This document shows, one piece after another, positions 7,581-13,205 of a DNA stretch of 13,205 nt (position 1 is the stretch's first letter; the number at the start of each line of letters is the position of its first letter). The translations under genes were made by a program, and so were the position numbers. The notes beneath the pieces were generated by a model. It ran no database searches, was not told the DNA's origin, and worked only from the letters and a program-made list of their open reading frames with translations. The stretch spans positions 1 through 13,205 of the forward strand of contig JAKQYG010000062.1 of assembly GCA_023356515.1 (NCBI GenBank). The letters are read 5' to 3'. This DNA is from Trichodesmium sp. MAG_R04. GTDB lineage: Bacteria; Cyanobacteriota; Cyanobacteriia; Cyanobacteriales; Microcoleaceae.

Positions 7581-8894
7581 TCAGTCTGTATGCCTCAATA
7601 ACCTAAATCGACTGCTATTTTTGCCACTACTAAAAAATTCCCTTTTGTTTCCCCCAATAGTTGGCCAATATTTTTGATAAATCCAACAATTATTTTGATT
7701 GGGGTGTCTTCTTTTTGCCCAACGCCAGAGTTTTTGGAATATTAAATTGTCCAAATCCTGGAAGGTTTTCTGATTCATCACTACTGAATAATAGTTTACC
7801 CAACTTTTAATCAAAGGGTTAATTGCTCCAATTAAGACAGCTTGTGACGCAGACTTATGTTTATCTATAACCTCAGAAATTTGACAATAATGACTCCTAA
7901 TACTCTCTGCACTTGGTTTGATTTTAGTTTTAAAACCTAGCTTACTTTGATTTTTACTCACCTTATATTGTCTGATATTAAATCCCAAGAAATCAAATCC
8001 AGGTTTTTCTCTAGCACAAATATATAGTGTGTGAGAAATTCTGATTTGACTTGGTTTGAATTTTAGACATAAGTCAGACAAGGATTCTGTAATTATATGC
8101 TGGCATTTTTGAACTACCTCAATATCTTCATGAGCGATCGCCAAGTTACCTGCATAACAAATCAAACTTAAACCTTGAAATTTATCATTAACTGTTTCAG
8201 CATAATGTTTAATTTGTTCTCCTATGCCATGAAAAGCTATGTTTGCCAGTAGTGGAAAAAAGACTTTCTCAGTTAAGAACAACTTTTTCCCATCGATCAC
8301 ACTATCCTTTAACCAAACTAGGATTAGTTTACGCAAAGTGGGATAAGTATCTAAATTTTTTAGTAATTGTTCATAGTCAAAACACTCAATACACTCAACT
8401 ATATTAGCCTTAAGTACATATCTAGGCTGAAACTTGACACAATTAACAATGGCTTCGATAGCATCCTGACATGATTTCCTCAATCCATAAGAATAAAGTT
8501 CAAACTTTGCTTCCCATTGGTTTTCCAGAGCCATTTTGACAAGTATTTGCCCAGCAAGGTCTTGAACAGCGCTTCTTATAGGTTTAACTTTGCTATTTAG
8601 TTTTAATCTTTTAGCCAAAGCAAAACATTTTTCTGGAGACAATGATTTAATATCACCAACTCTTGCTGTTTTCTCACCTTGGTTGCTTTGATTAACCCTA
8701 CGTACAGCCAATAACTTCCCATACCAGGATTTGATCAATATTTTTTGGAGCTTACGGACTACTATAACATCACCACGTTCAGAGGCTCTGTAGATTCTTT
8801 TCTGTAACTTGAAGACCCGACGCTCAACTTTTTTCCAGTTAATCTCGCGCCACTTCTTCCATTCCCCCGCAGTCTTTAAACTCGTATTAGACAT
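7581..8894 (-). CDS. Outer-intron maturase with a catalytically dead reverse transcriptase domain
   Basis: The 437-residue protein keeps both RNA-binding ends of a group II intron protein. These are an RVT_N-like N-terminus (about 10-95, WREINWKKVERRVFKLQKRI and LLAVRRVNQSNQG) and a maturase X/thumb region (about 355-410, INPLIKSWVNYYS and LWRWAKRRHP). The RT core is recognisable but broken. The finger segment with RPLGIP is deleted (residues 96-125 run straight to ALENQWEAKFE). The motif A Asp is Asn164 (LKANIVECIECFD). The GTPQGG loop is shortened to EKVFFPLLANI (209-219). The YADD box is YAGN (247-250). Reverse transcription should be impossible. An otherwise open frame suggests selection for splicing help, probably of its own intron. 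The HNH domain is absent. TAGGT lies before the ATG. Confidence 0.9.
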   Translation of the reverse strand: MSNTSLKTAGEWKKWREINWKKVERRVFKLQKRIYRASERGDVIVVRKLQKILIKSWYGKLLAVRRVNQSNQGEKTARVGDIKSLSPEKCFALAKRLKLNSKVKPIRSAVQDLAGQILVKMALENQWEAKFELYSYGLRKSCQDAIEAIVNCVKFQPRYVLKANIVECIECFDYEQLLKNLDTYPTLRKLILVWLKDSVIDGKKLFLTEKVFFPLLANIAFHGIGEQIKHYAETVNDKFQGLSLICYAGNLAIAHEDIEVVQKCQHIITESLSDLCLKFKPSQIRISHTLYICAREKPGFDFLGFNIRQYKVSKNQSKLGFKTKIKPSAESIRSHYCQISEVIDKHKSASQAVLIGAINPLIKSWVNYYSVVMNQKTFQDLDNLIFQKLWRWAKRRHPNQNNCWIYQKYWPTIGGNKREFFSSGKNSSRFRLLRHTD

Positions 8895-9365
8895 ATATAT
8901 TACCTACTCAAACTCTACACTCCAAATCACCGTGTGTCCGTCTGCATATCCCATTAAATTAACTAAGGGCTTTTGCTTCTGACACAATCCTTCCCAATCG
9001 AACATACGGTTAGCACCTACTTGAACCTACTATTTCAGTTATCAGTACCTCAATTTTACTGAATCTTAAGAATATAGTTATTCAAGAGTTTTTCATGGGT
9101 TACTTCGTTCCAAATGACCTTATTTATATACCTTTAGGATGATGCTTTGCGCCGGGTTTACGGGAAGTGCTAGTCAGTCGAACCAAATCTCGCTAACTCC
9201 CTATCCTTTGCCTTTTGGCTCCAGTGTCACAGCTTATTTCACTGGTTGAATGTAACGACGCTTCACTCACATCTTCGCACTATAGCTATCCAATGGGTAT
9301 TTTGCTCGATGGAAACCAACCTAAGCTGACAGTTTTACCACCTTTTCACCCCGCTTTACAGATTG
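8895..9365 (-). ncRNA. Downstream part of outer-intron domain I to ORF leader
   Basis: After the inner intron is removed, outer domain I resumes here with CAATCTGTAAAGCGGGGTG. It contains a CCAAAAGG motif (9218-9211) followed 23 nt later by EBS1 TTTGGTT (9187-9181). The inner intron has the same CCAAAAGG-to-EBS1 layout with a 22-nt gap. GGTGCTAACCGTATGTTCG (near 9020-8998) and the following text resemble the domain I-III part of cyanobacterial introns. Together with 12013-11861 this gives about 625 nt before the maturase gene, close to the 637 nt of the inner intron. Confidence 0.8.
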
Positions 9366-9407
9366 GTCGGGTAGGAGAAAGTACGTCGCCGTATCTCCCC
9401 CCCCTAA

Positions 9408-9442
9408 GAACCGGACTTGACAGTTGTCCCATCATCCGGCTC
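9408..9442 (-). ncRNA. Domain V of the inner group II intron
   Basis: A 35-nt hairpin starting GAGCCGGATG and ending AGTCCGGTTC, with the AGC triad and a distal GATGG/CTGTC stem capped by GACAA. The lower stem GAGCCGG/CCGGTTC matches standard domain V. Domain VI (9407-9366) contains TAC/GTA and GGGAGA/TCTCC pairs and the bulged A of CCTACCCGAC. Confidence 0.9.
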
Positions 9443-9486
9443 AAGCCTCTTGCCTTACAGAACATTTGTCTGTGTTTCTATATTTC

Positions 9487-9576
9487 AGGACTTACCAACG
9501 GGCACTACACCCAGTGAGTGGGAATGCCATTCGCCCCTACACATGACGTTTTCAAGGTAAAGCGTGGGTAAGTCCT
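9487..9576. mobile_element. 90-bp MITE-like insertion in the inner intron
   Basis: AGGACTTACC at 9487-9496 is inverted at 9567-9576 (GGTAAGTCCT). The similarity continues inward (AACG against ACG). ATATTT flanks both sides (9480-9485 and 9577-9582), consistent with a target duplication. AGGACTTAC-type ends are common on cyanobacterial insertion elements, from memory. It cut through the decayed HNH region of the intron, in domain IV where insertions are tolerated. Confidence 0.75.
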
Positions 9577-9750
9577 ATATTTATAACCAACTTTATATAA
9601 GTGGACTAGGTTATTAATTTTGTCTATGCCACCATCTTTCATCCTTATTTTTTGATGAGTGTGCAGTTTCTATCCGTTGAACAGGTCTTTACCACAGAGA
9701 GGACATTTTTGATACAATGTCATTCCCAATATTTAGTTAAGGAGAGGTTT
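9577..9750 (-). pseudogene. Decayed HNH endonuclease domain of the inner-intron protein
   Basis: In the same frame as the maturase, beyond its TGA, the text reads KPLLN, stop, ILGMTLYQKCPLCGKDLFNG, stop, KLHTHQKIRMKDGGIDKINN and LVHLYKVGYKYR. This matches the zinc-finger/HNH tail of cyanobacterial intron proteins, where CPxCG, HTHH, GGxD, NLVHLH and a final CH are expected. CPLCG (9705-9691) survives. HTHH has become HTHQ (9663-9652), NLVHLH has become NLVHLY, and the final CH is lost. Three in-frame stops (9753-9751, 9735-9733, 9672-9670) and the MITE finish the decay. The domain would have nicked target DNA during retrohoming. Confidence 0.85.
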
Positions 9751-11223
9751 TCAGGTGATTCCCTGCCTTTTTATATAACTTTGAATGGGAGTTTTTGATA
9801 GTTGGCAGATGGCTATTGTTTTATTCTTGCCATACCTATTTCTTAAGTTTGTTGCGAAAGTCCACTTGTTTCCCTTGAAGGTTTTGAAGTATCTCTTTCG
9901 CACCCATTCTTTACCTTTTCCTTTTTGTTTCCCCACCCGCTTCGAGTGTCTTCTTAGTGACCATTGCCAGAGTGATTTCCAAATTTCGTGGTCAACATAG
10001 GAGAATATTCGTTGACTTACACCATATCCGTAGTAATCCCCCCATCCTCTAATAATTGGATTAAGGTTTTTGATTACTCCTTCTTGTGTACTTGTCGGGT
10101 GTGCTTTGAGCCATGCCCGAATTTCAGCCAGAAGCTCCTTTACTTTCTCTTTTTGTGGAACTATGAAGCAGCTACCATTGAACTGGCGGACATTAAACCC
10201 TAAAAAGTTGAATCCTTGTTCAACACTAACTAAGTTGGCTTTGTTATTATCCAGTTCTAATCCTCTTTCCAATAGCCATTTTTCAATGGTGGGGATTATC
10301 GCCTTAATGTCTTCCTCCCTTTCAGCCGTGATTATGAAGTTATCAGCGTATCGGATAAATCCGTATTTATCTGATTTCTTTTTATTGGTGTATTCTTCAC
10401 CCGTTGCCTGCTTTGTACATTGATAGGTTTTCACCGTTTTGTACTCGGCCAATAATCTTTCCATTCCATCAAAGGCTATGTTGGCAAGTAAGGGGCTGAT
10501 TATTCCCCCTTGAGGAGTTCCCCTCTCTGTCTTTTGGAAAACTTCTGCTTCTACATACCCTGCTTTTAGCCATTGCTTGATTAACTCTCTACCAGGGATT
10601 TCTCCGATAGCTTTGAGGATGTATTCATGGCTGATATTGTCAAAATACCCTTTAATCTTGGCATCTAGTATCCATTTATCCTTTCCTTTCTGGAATCTAA
10701 TCCAGGACTGTTCAAGAGCATCATGACAACTTCTACCCGTGAATCCATAGGAATTTGCCTCGAATTCAGATTCCCAAATTGGTTCTAACCCATTCCTGAC
10801 AACTGTCTGAGCAACTCTGTTTTTGACTGTTAGGATGTCTTGTGGACGTGGAAATTTCTGAGCGTTTGCTTTTGGGATAGATACCTTCTTGGCTGGTTTG
10901 GCTTGCCACAGGTTATATGTCAGCATTTCTTTGACAAGTTTGACCCTTTCTACTGGAGTCTTTGTCGTCTGAGTATCTATCCTACTCCTTTGTCTGCCCT
11001 GATTTCCTTGAGTCACCCTTTGCACTGACAGTAGTAAGTTGGAGTAACTGCGTAGCATAAGTTTCATTAAACTGCGAACCTTATTCCACTCACTGTTCTG
11101 TTTAGCACGGTAAATTCTCCATCTTAGGTTCCTAACACATTTTTTAATGGTTTTCCACTCAATGTCTAACCACTCTTTTAACGGTTCCTTAGCTCCGATT
11201 TCATTACTGAATCTATCTTTCAC
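9751..11223 (-). CDS. Inner-intron reverse transcriptase/maturase with altered catalytic residues
   Basis: The 490-residue group II intron protein has an RVT_N region (about 15-100, WKTIKKCVRNLRWRIYRA, SVQRVTQGNQG), an RT domain (about 115-350) and a maturase domain (about 385-450, LNPIIRGWGDYYGYGVS, WSLRRHSKRVG). Family motifs are easy to see: GRSCHDALEQ, GTPQGGIISPLLANIAFDGME (235-255) and GFNFLGFNVRQF. Several key positions differ from active relatives. Motif A reads LDAKIKGYFDNI (186-197) where LDADIKGxFDNI is expected, putting Lys189 at the catalytic Asp. The YADD box is YADN (292-295). The usual RPLGIPTxKDR reads RPQDILTVKNR (126-136). So reverse transcription is doubtful, while splicing help looks preserved. 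The GTG start follows AAGGAA. An HNH remnant follows the stop. Confidence 0.88.
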   Translation of the reverse strand: MKDRFSNEIGAKEPLKEWLDIEWKTIKKCVRNLRWRIYRAKQNSEWNKVRSLMKLMLRSYSNLLLSVQRVTQGNQGRQRSRIDTQTTKTPVERVKLVKEMLTYNLWQAKPAKKVSIPKANAQKFPRPQDILTVKNRVAQTVVRNGLEPIWESEFEANSYGFTGRSCHDALEQSWIRFQKGKDKWILDAKIKGYFDNISHEYILKAIGEIPGRELIKQWLKAGYVEAEVFQKTERGTPQGGIISPLLANIAFDGMERLLAEYKTVKTYQCTKQATGEEYTNKKKSDKYGFIRYADNFIITAEREEDIKAIIPTIEKWLLERGLELDNNKANLVSVEQGFNFLGFNVRQFNGSCFIVPQKEKVKELLAEIRAWLKAHPTSTQEGVIKNLNPIIRGWGDYYGYGVSQRIFSYVDHEIWKSLWQWSLRRHSKRVGKQKGKGKEWVRKRYFKTFKGNKWTFATNLRNRYGKNKTIAICQLSKTPIQSYIKRQGIT

Positions 11224-11860
11224 TTCGGTTCAGTTCCTTCTCTGAAGTTTTACCGTTTGAAACCTGGTGGAAGTCTGCCATCTTTCGATGTAGGGCAAAT
11301 ATTGTAAGCTGTTAGGCTTTCCGAAGGGTACCCCTATCTCCTGCATTAAACAGGAGCATTTGCTTTCTCCACCTTCCTTTACCCTCTAGATAATTCCGTC
11401 TTCTTTACAGTTGACCTACTCAAGTTTTTGATATTTACCTGAGAACTTATAGGGCTTACTGTGTTCCGTACATCTGAACTTCGATTAAGTTAGGATTCCA
11501 TCTCTATCCCGGCAGGAGTTTAGTTCTCTCATTATGATTAGCCATACCATCATAACCAACCTGCTTACCTTTTGGTCAGAGTGTATCAACCTGATTTCAC
11601 TCTTAGCGCGAATTACGAGACTATCAATAATGGTTCACTTTCGTTAATCCTTCTCAATCTTCCCCTTGTCCTTCTTACAATTCAGGTTTTGTAACTTGGA
11701 CTTTTGTTCCTTGCATTCCATCAGGTTCATTACTTACTTTTGACGTAGGCAGAGTCAGTGACTCCTTGACACGGGGACAGGGAGAGAGAATACCCTGGAG
11801 GAGACTGCTCCTCATTCTTAACGTCTTGTATACGTTGGATGTACGATTTTCACATCGCAC
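11224..11860 (-). ncRNA. Inner-intron domains I-III and ORF leader
   Basis: This 637-nt leader holds the inner intron's guide sequences. EBS2 CGCTA is at 11608-11604, a CCAAAAGG motif at 11575-11568 and EBS1 ATGGCTA at 11545-11539. Near 11470-11445 GGAACACAGTAAGCCCTATA matches the GGAACxxxGTAAGCCC text usual in domain I of these introns. The 5' end folds at once into GTGCGAT/ATCGTAC. Short open frames here are fortuitous. Confidence 0.85.
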
Positions 11861-11867
11861 ATGGCTA
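11861..11867 (-). other. IBS1 of the inner intron (within outer intron)
   Basis: TAGCCAT, read on the minus strand, is the seven bases before the inner intron and pairs fully with EBS1 (11545-11539). A second block TAGCG (11874-11870) pairs with EBS2. This is the target site used when the inner intron invaded the outer one. Confidence 0.85.
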
Positions 11868-12013
11868 GTCGCTACCGTAGGGGTGATGCTGTCAACCCTG
11901 CACCTGGGCGGGAGGAATCTCACCTCCAAGGTCATTTAGTTATAAGGTTAATAGCCTTACTCTGCTCACATCTTGGTACTATGACCCTAACTTTTAGCAG
12001 AAACGAATCGCAC
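11868..12013 (-). ncRNA. Upstream part of outer-intron domain I
   Basis: This starts GTGCGATTCG and contains the GACAG and CACCCC strands whose partners lie 2.5 kb away beyond the inner intron (9332-9328 and 9352-9347). A local GGAGGTGAGATTCCTCC hairpin is near 11928-11912. These pairings place it in the same domain I as 9365-8895. Confidence 0.8.
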
Positions 12014-12020
12014 TTTGGTT
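12014..12020 (-). other. IBS1 of the outer intron
   Basis: AACCAAA, the last seven bases of exon 1, is fully complementary to EBS1 TTTGGTT at 9187-9181 in outer domain I. No convincing IBS2-EBS2 pair was found for this intron. Confidence 0.85.
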
Positions 12021-12254
12021 CCCTTCACGCCGGACTCTAGATACAACCCAGTTGCGCCATACCCAATTATCTCCACGGCTAGTAACTGCACTGGCATTGA
12101 TATCCATTAAATCTGCCAGTTCAGAGCTAGTGATTAGATAGCCTTCACTGGCCACTTGATCAGCTATACTTAGAGTTTCAATTAAGTTACGCAGTTGCCC
12201 AACTCTCTGCTCCCTGGGGATATTTTCAACTAATTCGTTAGTTGTTTCATTCAT
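12014..12254 (-). CDS. Exon 1 of a conserved cyanobacterial small HTH protein (twintron host gene)
   Basis: Eighty codons plus one base lie before the intron. After a short helical N-terminus, residues about 36-80 read EGYLITSSELADLMDINASA, VTSRGDNWVWRNWVVSRV and RREGNQ. This is a winged-helix/HTH-like module found in most cyanobacteria, in some species fused to or next to RNase HI (recalled from the literature). With exon 2 (6796-6768) the product is 89 residues. Without splicing the frame reads six intron codons (SAIRFC) and stops at TAA, giving an 86-residue protein with the wrong end. IBS1 AACCAAA (12020-12014) spans the Asn-Gln codons and the split codon. The molecular role is unknown; nucleic-acid binding is inferred from the fold. 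No clear Shine-Dalgarno precedes the ATG. Confidence 0.9.
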
Positions 12255-13001
12255 TGTAATTTTCAGATTATGTTGTTAGATACTACGGGTTATAATTCTA
12301 TCGTTTTATTACCAATCTTGCTTAATTACTTTTGTAGATTATGGGCTAACTATGGTCTAGAATTGCCGTTAGAAGTGAAAGATTGTTTTATACCCACACA
12401 TTTTTTTCAGCTTAATAGTGGTTTGGATAGAGTATAAAATTATATCGATAAATACCAGATGATTGTTCATAGAAATTTGGCAATATTGAGGTGAGTAGTA
12501 TAAATTTTTCTTTGTTGAAGAGACTTAAATACAGGCCATTAGATATTAGGGACTAGTAGAGAAAGTCAGGAGTTTTGCTAACCAGTTTGTCCAGTACGAG
12601 GCATGAAGCAATGTATTCTGACCAACCTACTTCCTGCATACTATCAAAAATTACCTATTGCTAATATACTATAGTGTAAAGTTTGTCATTTTTAAGATAA
12701 TGGCACTATAATTGCCATTGTTTCTAAAACTCCTTCTTGAGCCAAAAACAATCAGTTTTCCATTTTGATAACATTGCCCAGTCAAAAACCTTTGTTAACA
12801 TACATAATTTTGGCCAAAGGATGATAAGACAGACTGCCCATGCTTTCAGAAATTAGCAAGTGATCTATTATGTATATCCAGACTTCTAGCAAGTAGTCTA
12901 GTCATCTTATGAACCTTCTTTGGAACCTTTTTTTTGAGGGTACAAAACTTACTATTGTGGATTTTTAGTAATTATTTTAGATATTTACACTGTTGACATT
13001 G
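12255..13001. other. Intergenic region without a recognisable gene
   Basis: About 750 AT-rich bases upstream of the twintron gene, with stops in all frames. One short minus frame near 12765-12680 (CYQNGKLIVFGSRRSFRNNG) lacks a start and partner. Just before the IS end is a tandem TGTTGACAT TGTTGACAT (12991-13008). No tRNA or clear promoter was identified. Confidence 0.5.
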
Positions 13002-13205
13002 TTGACATCCTCCCCGGCCTAAAGGCACCGGGTAGCAGCCGAGCCGTAGCTCCGATGCGGGTTGACGTTTCACGGACTGCCGCTACTTTGGCAGTAGTCT
13101 TACACTTGCCGACCCGTCCGTTTTTTGTCTCGGTATGCCCACCCGCGACTAATATATTTCCTGTGAACTAAAAAGCAACAAGGACTAGACCAGTGAAAAA
13201 AAATC
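13002..13205 (-). mobile_element. End of an IS200/IS605-family element (TnpB/omega-RNA type), partial
   Basis: Read on the minus strand, the DNA runs into CCGCATCGGAGCTACGGCTC, then a hairpin CCCGG-TGCC-TTTA-GGC-CGGG (13032-13013), and closes with GGAGGATGTCAAC. This is the typical right end of cyanobacterial tnpB-carrying IS200/IS605 elements, where the 3' end of the guide RNA scaffold overlaps the element end. The patch is much GC-richer than its surroundings. No intact reading frame reaches into the window (the longest stops at about 13100), so any tnpB gene lies beyond the right edge. The element end is placed at the TTGA of 13002-13005 by analogy. Confidence 0.65.

Larger units (their letters stand above)
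9366..11860 (-). mobile_element. Inner group II intron of the twintron
   Basis: The intron starts GTGCG at 11860 and ends ...CTACCCGAC at 9366, a 2495-nt element including a 90-bp insertion. The 5' boundary is supported by EBS1 ATGGCTA (11545-11539) pairing perfectly with TAGCCAT just upstream of the start (11867-11861). EBS2 CGCTA (11608-11604) pairs with TAGCG (11874-11870). Domain V (9442-9408) is intact, and domain VI has a bulged A seven nt from the 3' end. It sits in a terminal loop of outer domain I, so it must be spliced first for the outer intron to fold. The encoded maturase (11223-9751) carries changes at RT catalytic positions and a decayed HNH tail. The exact 3' base depends on the AY rule and could shift by one or two. 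Confidence 0.9.
6797..12013 (-). mobile_element. Outer group II intron of a twintron (interrupted by an inner intron)
   Basis: The intron begins GTGCG at 12013, the standard group II start, and ends ...TTAGTTTAAC at 6797. It has domain V (6871-6838), domain VI and an internal maturase gene (8894-7581). Domain I is in two parts: 12013-11861 and 9365-8895, with the inner intron between. Subtracting the inner intron (2495 nt) and a 182-bp insertion leaves about 2.5 kb, normal for a cyanobacterial intron with one gene. EBS1 TTTGGTT (9187-9181) pairs perfectly with AACCAAA at the end of exon 1 (12020-12014). Helices GACAG/CTGTC (11893-11889 with 9332-9328) and CACCCC/GGGGTG (11885-11880 with 9352-9347) form only when the inner intron is absent or looped out. 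The encoded protein has lost RT catalytic residues, so splicing without mobility is likely. Confidence 0.92.

Noticed and set aside
9215..9517. Plus-strand open frame of 100 codons
   Set aside because: It runs antisense through outer domain I, inner domains V-VI and a MITE, all better explained as intron RNA.
9785..11028. Several plus-strand open frames opposite the inner maturase
   Set aside because: They are antisense to a well-conserved protein, overlap one another and show no family motifs.
11675..11935. Minus-strand open frame of 86 codons
   Set aside because: It lies across the outer/inner intron junction in structured domain I sequence, with no protein signature.
12289..12315. Possible promoter (TTGGTA and TATAAC on the minus strand) upstream of the host gene
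   Set aside because: The spacer is only 15 bp and such matches are expected by chance in AT-rich DNA.
12680..12765. Minus-strand peptide CYQNGKLIVFGSRRSFRNNG as a gene fragment
   Set aside because: It is bounded by stops, has no start and cannot be tied to any family with confidence.

Overview
The window looks like a filamentous cyanobacterium, most probably Trichodesmium or a close relative. The DNA is AT-rich with long non-coding stretches. Six HIP1 octamers (GCGATCGC at 764, 909, 940, 5177, 6683 and 8134) are a cyanobacterial signature. Most proteins belong to families common in cyanobacteria, and group II introns and short inverted-repeat elements are frequent.

The centrepiece is a nested group II intron (twintron) on the minus strand, positions 12013 to 6797 (5217 nt). 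It splits a small helix-turn-helix gene. Exon 1 (12254-12014) ends ...EGNQ plus one base. Exon 2 (6796-6768) restores the expected C-terminus ILWQLERVD. The outer intron starts GTGCG at 12013 and ends after its domains V and VI at 6797; it encodes a reverse-transcriptase-like maturase at 8894-7581 whose catalytic aspartates are gone. The inner intron (11860-9366) sits inside domain I of the outer one and encodes a second maturase at 11223-9751. That protein also carries substitutions at catalytic RT positions and is followed by a decayed HNH nuclease domain. Each intron has a 7-bp exon/intron guide pairing (IBS1-EBS1), and helices of outer domain I pair across the inner intron. Each intron also carries a MITE-like insertion in its domain IV region. 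From memory, a sequentially spliced twintron of about 5.4 kb was published for Trichodesmium erythraeum (Pfreundt and Hess, about 2015) in a conserved gene associated with RNase HI. This is probably that locus or an orthologue. The details of RT decay, HNH decay and MITE load are read here from the sequence.

Left part (1-3298): a PIN-domain protein overlapping a truncated antitoxin-like gene (minus), two 80-bp direct repeats, a cyanobacterial PD-(D/E)XK nuclease-like gene (minus), a short plus-strand HTH-like gene, and two adjacent inverted-repeat elements in otherwise empty DNA.

Middle (3299-6473, all minus): a DUF547 lipoprotein, then a family 2 glycosyltransferase and a GT-C-type membrane glycosyltransferase. 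The last two look like a lipid-linked sugar pathway pair.

Right end (12255-13205): about 750 bp without a recognisable gene, then the end of an IS200/IS605-family (TnpB/omega-RNA type) element that runs off the window.
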